This document shows positions 52,611-64,000 of a stretch of DNA of 64,000 bases, piece by piece. Each line of letters starts with the position of its first letter. Within the stretch, counting starts at the first letter, position 1. Source of the stretch: Lojkania enalia (taxonomy: Eukaryota > Ascomycota > Dothideomycetes > Pleosporales); assembly GCA_010094045.1 (NCBI GenBank), contig ML986593.1, positions 1 to 64,000 on the forward strand, in the 5' to 3' direction. Position numbers and translations under genes: made by a program. The notes below the pieces were generated by a model, which was given only the letters and a program-made list of their open reading frames with translations, was not told where the DNA came from and searched no databases.

Positions 52611-54258
52611 TCAAAATATGACCGGCAACTCTATAATTCCGACATCCTTCTTTGGCGGAGTCCATTTGATCTCCTCGAACGGCACTGCAAGCTTCAGATT
52701 CGGTAGTCGCTGGAACAACGTCGCTGCAATAAATATTAGCATATACCTCTATATACATAGAGTATTCCGTTTAAAAAGGAAACGAAAACCCACAGAACAC
52801 AATCTCCAGCTCGCCTCTCGCAAGCGGCTCCGCAACGCACCGGTGCTCACCCCAGCCGTAGCCCATTGCCTGATACCAGTCTTCTCCTCTCCCACCTCTT
52901 TCCTTTGGCGCAAACCGCAATATATCAAACATCTCTGGGTCAGAAAAGACGTCTTCGTCGCGGCTAGATGACTGCGTGGCTGCGATGATGCCTTCGCCGG
53001 CCTTGACTGTGAAGCTGCCGAGCTGGATATCGACTTTTGCGACGCGTCGAGTTGCCATGGCGGACCCCGTGTGGTAGCGACAGAGCTCTGAAACGAAGAG
53101 GGGGGAAAGGGAGGGATCGGATTTTAGGATGACAAGCTGGGTGGGGTGTTGGAGGAGGGTGATGACGCCCTAGAAGAGGTTATATAGTTAGTATGAAGCC
53201 TTGTAACTCTACTAGGCGCCTAAAATATTATCATGGTGTATTTTTTGCGTAAAATGAAGAGTAGAATGAGGGGGGAGCATGTAGACGTACGAGATTAATC
53301 ATATTAACCATCGTTGCGTTCCCCGCCACAAGCATCAAAAACGCAATCTGCACCGCATCCGCGGGCTGAAGGTGTCCTGGAAGAACTTGCTCGACGACTA
53401 GTTTGCTAATTAAATCATCTTTTGGCTCCTGCATTCTCTTCTCTACAAGGTCGCTGATGTAGTTGAGAAGTGTCCTATAAGCCGTGGTTAGCAAGGCGCA
53501 GTCATTCGTTGAAGGGGGGGGCCCGAAACGTACTTAGCCGCATTTGAGGCTTCAGTTGCGGTGGCGCTGCCGTTGCTGCGGATGGCATTTTGCTGAGTGA
53601 GGAATTGGAGGTCGGAGAATGGGACACCTAGGATGCCGTAGATTATCTGTTCGAAACGGGTGAGCTTGATACGGAAGGATGATGCTGAGGGAACTAGGAC
53701 TCACGTGTGATGGTAATGGCAAAGCAAATTTCTCAACTAGGTCGACCGGCTGTGAGCAGCCTTCCTTGATCATGGCGTCGAGGAGGGTGTTGACGGTTTT
53801 CTGGATGTGTGGTCGGAGCTTGGCGACAGCTTCGTAGGTGAAGAGCGGTTCGACCATGCTCCTAGACATATAAAATGAGCTATCGTAAGTTCCGCTTCGT
53901 TTAGTAACTTCGATTACCTTTGCTGCATGTGATCTGGTGGATCCATGTCTACGAAAGTAGGCTTGTTCTTTGCAGCTTCTTTCCCGCCAGGACTCATCTC
54001 CGGAAACCCAGGTCGATTACGTTGCTGTATTTGTCCGTGAGCATAGCGAAAACAATTAGGCGGTTACCCAACCTTCGAGAGCCGGTTGTCTGTCAATACG
54101 TTTGTGACATCCTTGTGTTTCACAACAAGCCACGGAGTTGTCCCATCCCACAGTTTAACTCTTGATATGGGCTCTGTAGCCCTTAGCTTGGCGTATTCTG
54201 CAGGAGGATCCCAGGCTTGCGGCCTCGCAAAGGGAAAGCTTGGTAGTGTCGAAGCCAT
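52611..54258 (-). CDS. CYP55A: Cytochrome P450nor, nitric oxide reductase (CYP55)
   Basis: Minus-strand exons are 54258-54073, 54024-53918, 53861-53705, 53646-53534, 53474-53291, 53169-52794 and 52723-52611, giving 411 residues. The sequence matches fungal P450nor throughout: [56 protein letters not shown] (Thr242 of the I helix) and the haem block [12 protein letters not shown] with the ligand Cys360. The end [11 protein letters not shown] is exact for the family. The enzyme reduces NO to N2O with NADH directly and serves in fungal denitrification. A segment before the haem block ([12 protein letters not shown]) is longer than usual. An in-frame upstream ATG at 54351 adds a mitochondrial-type presequence (see findings). 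The longest intron (53170-53290) is 121 bases. Confidence 0.94.
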
Positions 54259-54351
54259 GATAGTGCTTGTGGAAAAGAACTTGAAGCTACAATGAGCAAT
54301 CCTACAACGAAGAGATACTCTCAAAGAAGGGACGCGCAGAAAGCTCAACAT

Positions 54352-56372
54352 ATCGATAGCTAGTGAATTTAAATACCTGCAGCCCTCTGCCATTTACAAT
54401 ATTTATAGATCTTCAGTAAACAGTAAAGGACGCATAACTCTGTGGAAATAGAGCATCGTATGATTCCAGGCTCAGTCATCTGGACTGAGTCGTAGTACTC
54501 AACAGATACAAGGGTGCTTGGGATAGCTTCCGAGCCCCGACCCGTGCGAGCCCGAACACCAAGCATGCAGCTTCACTATCTCCCCGGAGAACGTATAAAG
54601 ACCCTTTTTCGAGAGCAGTTTTTAAGTAAGCGCTTTAGCTACTTCAGGTAATTTTGCGATCTAACGCTGACAGCCCTGTAGTAACTGTTGTAGTGTGATT
54701 CGCTAGTGATTTTGGCGGCTTTGTTTTCCGACCCACTTTACAAGCCTCATTCAAAGTAATTCGTATTCTTGACTACTAAATCGGAGCCTTATTATTGGTC
54801 ACTTTGAAAGCAATATTGAAGTTATGTTTGACGTGGCGCGATTGGTACAGAAAGCTTGATGCAGACCGTTGTAAGAAATATCGAGATTCAAGGCGGCTTA
54901 CTAATTCCTACTCTATGCATTAAAGGCATTTTTGTCGCTGACCAAAAGTGTATTCAACACAGAAAACTTTTAAAAGTAGTAGGCCGTGTTTGCTTTCGTT
55001 TGTGTTGCAAGTGCCGGGGCTAAATACGACTGAAGTGCGTCATCGGATCCCACGTAGTTTCGATAACGCAACCAAATTGCAACTCCGCGGTTAATTCGGA
55101 AGAGGGAGCGGCGAAAGTAGGAAAGTTCAGATAGATGGCAACAGAGAAATGCCCCGATTTTTGCCGAATCATAGGTCACGGGGGAATTGCTTTATGAAAC
55201 CGTTCCTAGTAATGACGGAATGGACTTGATAAAAGTGATTTCTGGTTCCCAAGACAGCCCCTGGATGACTTTAGTATTAGCCTATTTAAAATTTAGACTT
55301 CATTTATATTTGTCTTCGTGCTAGACAAATCATTGTCTTCGAATGAGGCCATGCCAAGGCAAAACTTCCTCGATCACCGAGTTGCCGAATTACGCCCACC
55401 GACCGAGTATATAAGTGTCATACTCATCCTACAGCCGTGAATCCCAAACTGTGAACTAATCGCTTTTGTCCATTATCCAATGTAAAAGCCCGACAAAGGA
55501 TAAACCAATGGGCGAAAGTGAATGGTTTCGAGTATTTCAATATGAATGTCTCCGTCCAATGAGCCATCATTTACTGCTGGCTTTAAGTAGGAAAAAACTC
55601 GCATTTCATGGTTTATTGCCGGCTCGAGAGCGCATATTTGAGAACCTCTTATCCCTCTATCGATACCTAAACCTGACTAGACAATTGTCGAGCGTTAGGT
55701 ATAGGGCTCTATTGCCATCTAAAGGCTTGGGTGGCAAGTCAGGAAGTATCCATGAGCCTGATGATTGCAATAGGATACGTTGTGACAGAGAAGAGAAAAG
55801 AGAGGTTCCCGGAGAATGAGGTCGACTGAAGGTTGGTGTCACAACCGTGCCAAAATATAGTTGGTGACGGCGCTAGGCAAGCTTCAGCCGTGGTTAGCGA
55901 AGCACCCCACCTAGCTCAAGTCCATCTTTATGATTGCGATCCAGGCGGAACATGTTGTTTATATCTTGTTTCTTCTATATTTTTTACTTCTTGCCGAAGC
56001 ATAGCTTTAAAGCAACTATAATACCCCCGATTCCTTTGATACGCCTCCCGTAAACTGCATACATAATGAGCAAAAATAAACGAGACTTCTATCCTTCTAT
56101 CTAGATTGACTGAGTGAACTAACCGAGGCGGACACCGCAAGTAGTCCAGTCAAATGGGATAGAATGTTGATTAGTGTTCTTTCACCGCATGGACTTTCCT
56201 GGTTGGGGCTAGCACTGTGACGGCATTCTCTCCACAACCCACTATCTCCACCTTACCTAACGTGTATCAGTGTTTCTTGATAAGGCTGAGCAGAGATAAA
56301 CACCTGAATGGAGCACTTAAAGAAGCGGGCATCATCGAGTATGCCAGGCTATATCGATTCCAGATCCTGAAC
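54352..56372. other. Intergenic region between divergent genes
   Basis: About 2 kb between the CYP55 start (minus) and the flavoprotein start (plus); it includes both promoters. An open frame at 55466-55819 has no ATG near its 5' end and no motif, so it was not called. No other feature was recognised. Confidence 0.5.
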
Positions 56373-57241
56373 ATGGCAGATCTGACGTACCCCCTCAAAG
56401 GATTTAACAACATCAATCGCTATAAGCATCAGGGTGAGTCTCAGCCTTGAAATTGCACTAAAAACTATTCATAATCCTAGCAACGTATGATGTTGAGACA
56501 ATTCATTCAATCGTCAACAGTTCACCCGTGCTCCATGTGTCCTTTGTGCCCGACCCTTCAGCGCCTTTCCCAATCGTTCTTCCCATGATTGGCCAAATGG
56601 GTCTTTACGCAGGCGATGAATCGCAAGACATCTCAGATTGGCATTGCTACCTCCATGGCTACGTCTCGTCTCGTTTAATGAACCTTACCCACGATGCAGT
56701 TAAACGTGGCGAGGAAGGCTTACCACTCTGCGTCGCGGCAACCAAAGTTGACGGCTTCGTCCTGACTCTAACGCCAAATTCACATAACTACAATTACCGA
56801 TCTGCTGTCTTGCAGGGATTTGGCACTATTGTAGAAGACAAAGACGAGAAAATTTGGGCTATGGAACTCATCACGAATTCTGTGGTCCCAGATCGGTATG
56901 AGAATACACGCGTTCCGCCTGATGGCGCAGAAATGCAATCCACCCGTATCCTGAAATTGAAAATTACAGGAGCAAGTGGGAAGATCAGAGAGGGTGTACC
57001 AGAAGATGAGAGAAAAGATATGAAGAGGGAAGATGTGCTGGAAACCGTTTGGACTGGTGTCATTCCTGTCTATGAGAAATTAGGGGTACCACAACCGGGT
57101 CCTTATAATCGAATCAAGAAGATTCCGGATCACGTGAGGGAATTTGTTGATCAAGAGAATAAGATGAGGGAGAAGTATGCCCTTGATGCGGCCCATAAAC
57201 CGGCGCCAGCGAAGAGGATGAAGAAGTCGGACGACAATTAG
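56373..57241 (+). CDS. Pyridoxamine 5'-phosphate oxidase-related FMN-binding protein (Pyridox_ox_2)
   Basis: Exons are 56373-56433 and 56481-57241, giving 273 residues. The pattern YPLKGFNNINRYKHQATYD, the split-barrel core (VLHVSFVPDPSAPFPIVLPMIGQM) and YLHGYVSSRLM match the flavin-nucleotide-binding family that includes NimA-like proteins. The middle (PLCVAATKVDGFVLTLTPNSHNYNYRSAVLQGFG) carries the FMN-contact residues of the fold. A conserved C-terminal part (VWTGVIPVYEKLGVPQPGPYN) is typical of the fungal members. The basic tail ends KRMKKSDDN and could be a nuclear signal. Family members bind FMN and reduce small molecules; the natural substrate is not known. Confidence 0.88.
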
Positions 57242-57775
57242 TCTGTCAATTGGTGCACCATGGAGAATGAATGTGGGAGCAAGGTTTCGGATGTGCCACT
57301 GCAGTATCCGTACTCACATATGATGAGAAACGACGAATTTGGCTGGAGTTTATTACAGACAAATCAGGGATGCTTTAATAGGAACCAAGAACAGTATATA
57401 ATCGCCAGATTTAATTACCATGACATTAATTTGAATCACTGTAAAGGTTCATACTCATCTCTCTGACAAGTAAATGGTGAAGGCCCAAATTTATCGTCTA
57501 TTGATACTAGATCAGACATGAGTATCAATGTAGATGTAATAGCAATTTCGTATTCATGTCAAGATAGTGATTAAGAATGCATAATTTTGGTATATATATT
57601 CACTTGCTCCATATACGCTTTGGAGATAGCCAGAATGCGCGTCTGAAAGTCACTACTTGATTAGTCTCACATGTGCTAGATCACGTGCCAGAGCCTTCAA
57701 TCTCTCTCATGGGTGCCCCTCGTGTACGCAATTACTACACATCGCAACAACTTAATATCGCAGCCATAGACTCAC
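57242..57775. other. Intergenic region after the flavoprotein
   Basis: About 530 bases with no gene-like sequence. It should contain the flavoprotein's 3' region. Confidence 0.5.
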
Positions 57776-58888
57776 ATGATTATTTCCAAGCGACAGTCCC
57801 CTTGCATCGCTTCGTTGCCCTTAGAGCCAGTTCCTAATGAGTCCATAAAGCCAATTATTCCGTACAAAGCCGGATCTATCTTCACTGCGAAGGGACACTC
57901 CTTACCCAAACGTTTCGTTTATCCTTATCCGAATAGAATTAAATGCCTGGATCGGTAGTGCTAGTGCTCTCGACCAACTATAGTCATGTTTCGTGTCCGC
58001 CATTTAAAGGTCACCCCGATGAAACAACACGCGTTGTGCGGGTCGAGAAATTGTTGCGTATTGGGTATGAGAGCAGAGTTCAGCTTTTCATCGTCGACGG
58101 AGGTCTAATTGCTAAGATCTTTGACTCCATATACTACGATATCGAAGGAATGTACATCTTACAATACAAACCCGACGTTGCAGCCGATGCGGATGGCGCT
58201 TATTTGCACTAAGCTGCTGCATATGAAGAGCTTCAAGAGTCACTTGGAGCTCTAAAACGCATTCCAAATATTATGGCTCGTGAGCGATTAAAGTCCCTAT
58301 GCGCAACGACAGAGAACCATTAGACCAGTACCTTTAATCTTGCTGGAGCATGTAAGGGGCAGATGCGCGAGCGAAATTAATCCTCGTGAACTCTCACTAA
58401 TCACGCGCCGCAAGGTAGTCTAAGAGGTTATGGAGGCTAATTCGACTGCGTTTTTACCCGAGTCAGACACCGATATCCGTTCGAGCAACATTATTTTAAG
58501 TGGCAATAGTCCAAACCTGAAAGAGCCAGAGATTGACATCATAATCGTGGAGCCCGATCACATATTGGCTGATATTGTCCTTGGAGTTAGGCAAGATAGA
58601 TCTGACAAGGCATACAATACGGTCCCTCGATGCTGGGGCTGAACGATAGGCTTCATTTGTGAGGAGTGGCTACTACACAATAGTGATCGAATGGACGAAT
58701 GGCTTTGGGATATTTTCAAGGACCAGAATAGGTTTGAGAAGGTGGTGAGAAGGAACGATGATCCTGGTAGGGCTCGGCTGCCTATTGGACTTCTAGGATC
58801 GGAAGCTCTAGGAAATTCGGTTAGGGATCGAGGTATCGACAAGAAAGCTGGAATAGAGATGAGACAGGGCATCCGTAGCCTCGACTGA
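57776..58888 (+). pseudogene. Ruined fungal kinase-like gene
   Basis: Segments in several frames resemble a fungal kinase-like (ChoK/APH-type) protein. At 57880-57950 there is LPKRFVYPYPNRIKCLDR; from 57943 in another frame TTRVVRVEKLLRIGYESRVQ and a beta-lobe stretch with IAKIFDSIYYDIEG. After a TAA stop come AAAYEELQESLGALKRIPN and then further stops. Near 58470 DTDIRSSNIILSG is a decayed catalytic loop in which the usual histidine is gone, and near 58620-58720 RCWG, EEWLLHNSDRMDEWLWDIF matches the usual C-terminal block. The central catalytic portion is shortened. Several frameshifts and stops, not RIP-type saturation, have broken it. Confidence 0.6.
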
Positions 58889-59885
58889 ACACGTGATACT
58901 TGCGGAAAGGAATTTGTCTGCAGCGAGGATGTCAATAAGGAACACTTCGTTTAGGGAGTTAATGACGGGCTATACTAGAAGAGACTAGTCAGTTGGCTAT
59001 TCATAGCACTGGATACTCATTTAATAGTTGGCTAAATAGTCATTAAAGGGGGCCTTAATGTATCTTAGATAATTAGGAGTAATCAATCTAGGCCGTTCAT
59101 AGGGCAATCACTCTACTAATAGAACACATGTATGATATGCCAACGAACAAAACTCCGATAGGGCTTATATAGATAAATTTTGGCCTGTATAGAGATAGCT
59201 TTCATAGCAGATAATGGCTGCTTCAGCCCTCAAACGAATAGATTTTTGTGCAGGCGTTGCGTACTTCCTAACATAGCAGCTTATATTTTCATATACAGAA
59301 AATCTTTGTATATTTAAGGTTATATGTATAGCATAGTCCCTATTAAGGACTAGCCCTGACATCATGTGATACTAGGACAGACAGTATAAATAACCTTGAT
59401 CCTCCATAGATATGAATCAACACAGTTTTTCCTCCTCATCTGCCCCGATCCTTTACAGTATATAAGGCCTTCCATAGCTATATCGCTATGAACAATCCGA
59501 TAGCTGTAGGTTTGGTTGCTTATAATTGCTACTATCTCAGAGGAGCCTTCACTCCATACTATAATTACGTGATTCACATCAGCCGTCCAAGGCTGGAATT
59601 AAATTTTCCGAGCTATCATGATCCCTCCACGAATAGCATAGATTAAACCACTTCAGTCCTTAAGGCAGAAAATAATGGTGAAAATAACGGTAGTTGAAAC
59701 ATTTGTCAATTCCGAGATGCCAATAGATGTATTAAGATTGAGTGTATATCTAATCCATAGACCATCTTGACCGTTCTATTATCTTACTATAGATGTGATA
59801 TCAAAGTATATAAAAGAAGAATTAGATTTAAGTCCGACCGTAATCAAATATGCTCTTCTCCTTTGACATAAAAATTTTTTCTGAT
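58889..59885. other. AT-rich intergenic region
   Basis: About 1 kb, more AT-rich than the surrounding gene space, between the ruined kinase-like gene and the end of the ABC transporter gene. Only short open frames. It holds the transporter's 3' region and perhaps old repeat sequence. Confidence 0.5.
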
Positions 59886-62800
59886 TCACTTCTTTAGCCG
59901 ATGAAAAAGAGTCTTGACCTTCCGAAAAGATACCGGTCCAGAGTGGAGATAAAAGCCAAGCGTGAAGGCAAAAATATTGAAAACTGTGTAGGCACACAAA
60001 AATCCCAAGTTCCTCCATCGCTCATCATATTGCATGTTCACAGAAGCCAAGTAGGCGTCCGCCACTGCAAAGCGACAAAACTGACAGTTTTGCGTTGCGT
60101 CCGGATTGTAAATGACCGCACCGGTGGCATTTGCAAATGTGCCCGCGTACTTGCCGCAAGTCATTCCCTCTGGTGGCTGAAAGATGTTTATTTCTTCTTG
60201 CGAGCATTGCACCGGAACAGCGTGCGTCCCTGTTGACATAATGGCGGATACGAGCCAAGTAAATGGACTGACGTAGTACGCAAAGTGCCAGAATCCGACA
60301 AGTTCTCTCAGCGGCTGGAGCACACCACTAAAGGCCAGAATGAAGGTGTAGAAAAGCATAGTCATCATAGCTCCTGTCTCGGCATTTGGAGCCATGATGG
60401 CAATTGCTTGAGAAAATGTTGTGTGGTAGAGCTGGTAGACGGCAAAAACAAACCACATAAATGCTCCACGACCGTCTGAAATATCGCGCCACCAGCCAAT
60501 AGGGAAAAACCAGCAAATAAAGCCCAGGTTGGTAATGATAAAGTTGAATGGAATCTCGGCGATGATGCTGGCGATGACAAACACGCTCCAGTGGTACATA
60601 TTTGAGTATTTCTCTCGTACATCGTAAAGCTCGCGGAGAGATACGAGACGTGGTTGAAGGAGGATCATCAAGATGAGGCAGAGGAGTAATACCATAAAGA
60701 CCGAGAACATCCTATTTTGGAGACCTTGGACAGAGGGATCTTCTTTGTAGAAGGTGAAGGCCAGAAATAGGCCACCAATGACATTGATGAAGATTTTGCC
60801 GCTGATGTAGGTTGGCGAGCGCCATTGTTGTGTAAAAAGTCGCTTTTGGACGATTGAATACTGATGCATCCATGTTGTTGCAAATGATTTCGAGAGTAAT
60901 GGAGTTTGCTGTTCGGTTCCTCGGGTTCTAGTGGATTCTAACTGCTGGATACGAGAATCAAGTTCTTGTCGTTCCTTCGAGTTGGCCCAAACTGAAGGCC
61001 AGTCCAATGTTGCATGTCCTGTAGCACCGGCCCCTACTTGATCCAAGATGTATTCGGCTGGATTCGCGTCCGCTTCACATGTTGGAGCTCCGTATTGGGC
61101 GAAATATTCGATAAGAGTCTCCGAATCTTTACCAACATCGCCGAAGTAGACAGTTTTCCCTCCAGTAGTTAGAAGTAGGAGCCGATCAAACTGATTAAGC
61201 AAGGTTGCCGAAGGTTGATGGATCGTGCATAAGATAGCCTGACCCGCATCTGAAAGTTGTCGAAGTAACTTGATGATTGACCACGCAGACTGCGAATCAA
61301 GGCCAGATGTCGGTTCGTCGAGAAACAGCAAGAGGGACGGCCGTGCAACAAGTTCGAGACCAATCGTTGTTCGCTTACGCTTTTCTGCACTGAGACCTTT
61401 TCCGGGAATTCCAATGACGGCCTCTGTGTAGTCTTCCATTCCGAGGACGGAAATAATCTTTTCTACGTAGGCGTACTTCTCGGCGATGGGTATTTCCTGC
61501 GGCTGACGCAGAAGCGCAGAAAATCTGAAAGCCTCACGAACTGTCATTTCTGCCATGTGAACATCTTGCTGCTGACAATACCCAGTCCGTCTCTTAAATG
61601 AAGCATCGAGCGCAGCGCCGTTGATGGTCACCTGCCCCGAAACCACCCCTGTGCTTACACGCTGTGCGAGAACATCGAGAAGTGTTGTTTTGCCGGCACC
61701 AGATGCGCCCATTAGAGCTGTGAGTTTTCCTGGTTCAACATACCCTTGGATGTTGCTCAAAAGGCGTAATTTAGTGCCCTTAGCATCGATATCGTAATTG
61801 ATGTTTTTCCAACACAACGTATTCTCATGACGTTCAAGATCAAAAGTCGCCCCCACGGCTGGAGATGCTTCTATTATTGTCTTTGAGCCACTAGGACCTG
61901 ACTCAACGTCTTCTTGACTGTCTCCCTTGCCCCATCGCGACGATTTTCGAAAAATTGTGTAACTTGAAGACGATCCACTAAGCTTCTTCAACTCCGATGC
62001 AGCAGCGTACATGGCCGTGAATGCGCCGAAGAATAGGATGGAGATTCCGAGATTCCGCCAAACATGCGAATAGTGATAGTCAAGTGCAATACCTATGTAG
62101 TCATCTCCAAGGACGAAAGGGCTCCCGGGTTTTGCTCCAACAACTGGACAGACTTGATTGGCAACGCTGACATTCTCAAACCCGGGACCGGAAGGGATGA
62201 GCGTTTGACAGGCGGCTTTGCGTCCATGAAATTCGACTGCCATAAGTGATTCTACCGTATAATATATCGGGTTAATGTATGATATCCATTTAAACCAGGG
62301 ATGCATAGACGGGCGAGGAATGATGTACCCTGCATATATAGCTAGTGGAAGCATCGATAGCCCGGCAGCGGCTAGCGCCACTTCCACGGTATTGGCTAGA
62401 GCAGCAACAAGGCGAAACCACGTCGTCATGGTTAGCGTTGATAGGTATACGAAAAGTACGAAGAGGAAGAAAGCGCCAGATTCTCGTTTGAGATTTGCTA
62501 GGAAGTATATAATTACGGTAAACGAGAGAATATTGAACATCTTTAGCGGATATTGGGCTACCATGGTGGCCAAAGCATCAACAAATGGATGATACATGGC
62601 GTACGAGTGATGTTTTTCAACAATAGGCCTCTGCGCGAACTGTGCGGCAACCTCGGCGAAGTTTATGAGAATGTTGAAAAGAACGAGAAAATAAATAACG
62701 CCACCCTTGGAAAAGAAGCCTTCGGTGCCGGGGTCAATGTCGTAGAACATAGATCCCATCATAAGAGGGATAATGAACATTGTTATGGTGACGGCGAGAA

Positions 62801-64000
62801 AGTATGCGTACTCTCCTCTAATGCGTTGTAGTCCTCTAACAAGGGCGGTATGGAACTGCTGGGCTAGATTGAGGCTGTATGGAGAGCTCCGACGTGTCGC
62901 GAATGCCTTCTCGGATAGCCGATAGCTCTGAAATCGCGATATCTCCATAGAAAGCTGAGACTCCGACATTGGACCTTGGGCTTGGAGGTCATATTGCAGT
63001 TGGTGGTAATAGTCACTATCTCTCCAGCAATTTTCAAAGTCTTCAGCTGACCGAGGGACTCGAGCCTGGAATCCGTCTTTGACAATCCGCGCGTTCGCAT
63101 CCGTGACTGAAACTAGGAATTCGGCGGTGGTTTGCCTAGGCCCACGCTTAAATCCCATATCTTCAAAAAAGGACTTTGCATCCTGCATTCTTCCGAAAAA
63201 TATTTGGCGACCTTCGTGCAAGAGAAGGACCTTGTCATATATGTTAGCTAGAGAGTCACCCGGCTGATACAGAGCTGAGATCGAAACATTGTTTGTTAAA
63301 TTTGTGGCGACTCGTAGTGCTTGAGCAAAATCAAGTGATGTTGACGAATCTAGTCCGCGGGTCGGATTGTCCCAGCAAGTGACACAGGCTCTGGTTAGTA
63401 GCTTGGAACGTTAGTCATGAGTCAAAGTAGAAGGTCCTGTGAGTACCTGCCATTTCTGCAATGGAGACGCGACGCCTTTCTCCGCCAGACACTCCTCGAA
63501 CAAAGTCGTTCCCCACGCGTGTGTTCTTGGCGTGTCTTAGTCCAAAAGCTGCCATCAAAATATCCGCAGCACTCTTGATATACTGCCTTCTCGTGATACC
63601 GTTCACACGCCGATGAGGTGTTTTCGTACTCGCCGCAAATTCAAGTGTTTGCGATACCGTGAGGTAGGGAAAATGATTATCATTCTCGCCGTTGAATGCC
63701 AACATGCTTCCAAAATTCTCCCGCATGGTCTTCAATGGAACTCCACTGTAGCTGATAGAGCCATCCCATTTCCGATAGGTGTCTGTCTGTCCAGCAAGCA
63801 CTTTCAACAGAGTGGTGCAACCGCTTCTAGGTGTGCCGAGGACGAGTAACATTTCCCCGGGAGACAACTTCCCATCAATACCCCGAAGAATCGTCTTTTG
63901 GCGGGGTTTAACCCAAGCCTTTCGAACTAGGGAGATCATGTCTGTGAAAGGAGAGATTGCATCCTTTTGGATAACTCGACCAACATCATCTCCGTAGACA
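59886..64000 (-). CDS. PDR-type (ABCG) multidrug ABC transporter, 5' end beyond the window
   Basis: Two minus-strand exons are visible: 64000-63447 (continuing off the edge) and 63388-59886, about 1,350 residues. The reverse order NBD-TMD-NBD-TMD is typical of full-size fungal PDR transporters. NBD1 has a degenerate Walker A, GTPRSGCTTLLK, in which cysteine replaces the lysine as is normal in this family, a signature VSGGERRRVSIAE and CWDNPTRGLDSS. NBD2 has a canonical Walker A (GASGAGKTTLLD), an altered signature (LSAEKRKRTTIGLELV) and LFLDEPTSGLDSQSAW. Each membrane domain has about six helices. The 58-base intron ends CCAGAG, needed to give ACVTCWDNPTRG. It exports hydrophobic compounds at the plasma membrane; azoles and plant defence chemicals are typical cargo of the family. 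The N-terminal 80-150 residues are missing. Confidence 0.93.

Noticed and set aside
55466..55819. Plus-strand open frame of 117 codons
   Set aside because: Begins with TTG, has no motif, and lies in a region without other gene signals.

Overview
This window is from a filamentous ascomycete (Pezizomycotina). The protein-coding genes carry short introns of about 45-120 bases with GTRNGT donors, CTAAC/CTAAT branch sites and YAG acceptors. The gene set is typical of that group: CYP55 nitric oxide reductase, a DUF1772 protein, CorA-like and DUF7053 proteins, a CE3 esterase and a PDR-type ABC transporter. Transposons at the left end carry the mark of repeat-induced point mutation (RIP): C:G to T:A changes that turn CAA into TAA and TGG into TAG. 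The class cannot be fixed from the sequence alone.

Layout. Bases 1-5.5 kb are very AT-rich. They hold a RIP-ruined Ty3/gypsy chromodomain retrotransposon, followed by the 3' part of a Fot1/pogo-like DDE transposon whose last zinc-knuckle segment escaped RIP. Bases 5.85-8.72 kb hold a lightly decayed, intron-bearing relic that resembles a Mutator-like transposase. From 11 kb the window is ordinary gene space. In order: a small unknown three-exon gene, a CorA-like membrane protein, a large protein kinase-von Willebrand A fusion, a DUF1772 protein, a DUF7053 protein, an F-box/LRR protein ending in a CaaX box, an ALKBH6-like dioxygenase, a secreted CE3-type esterase, a short-chain dehydrogenase, a polytopic glycoprotein, a GPI-type surface protein, a Dal5/ACS-type MFS transporter, cyclophilin 40, an IFRD-domain protein, a C2H2 zinc-finger protein, NOT3/NOT5 of the CCR4-NOT complex, D-aminoacyl-tRNA deacylase, CYP55 (P450nor), a Pyridox_ox_2 flavoprotein, a ruined kinase-like gene and a PDR-type ABC transporter that runs off the right edge.

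There is no clear biosynthetic cluster or operon-like system. Most genes are independent housekeeping or accessory genes. Linked pairs worth noting are the divergent NOT3/5 and DTD pair and the divergent CYP55 and flavoprotein pair. The most unusual observations are the kinase-vWA fusion with altered DFG and MIDAS motifs; introns in the Mutator-like relic that share one extended branch-site sequence; a 10-base microexon and a GC-AG intron in cyclophilin 40; a likely dual start (mitochondrial and cytosolic) in CYP55; and a G-quadruplex-type repeat right after the esterase stop codon. All exon boundaries below were worked out by hand from splice signals, reading phase and family alignment recalled from knowledge. 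They were not checked against RNA data.
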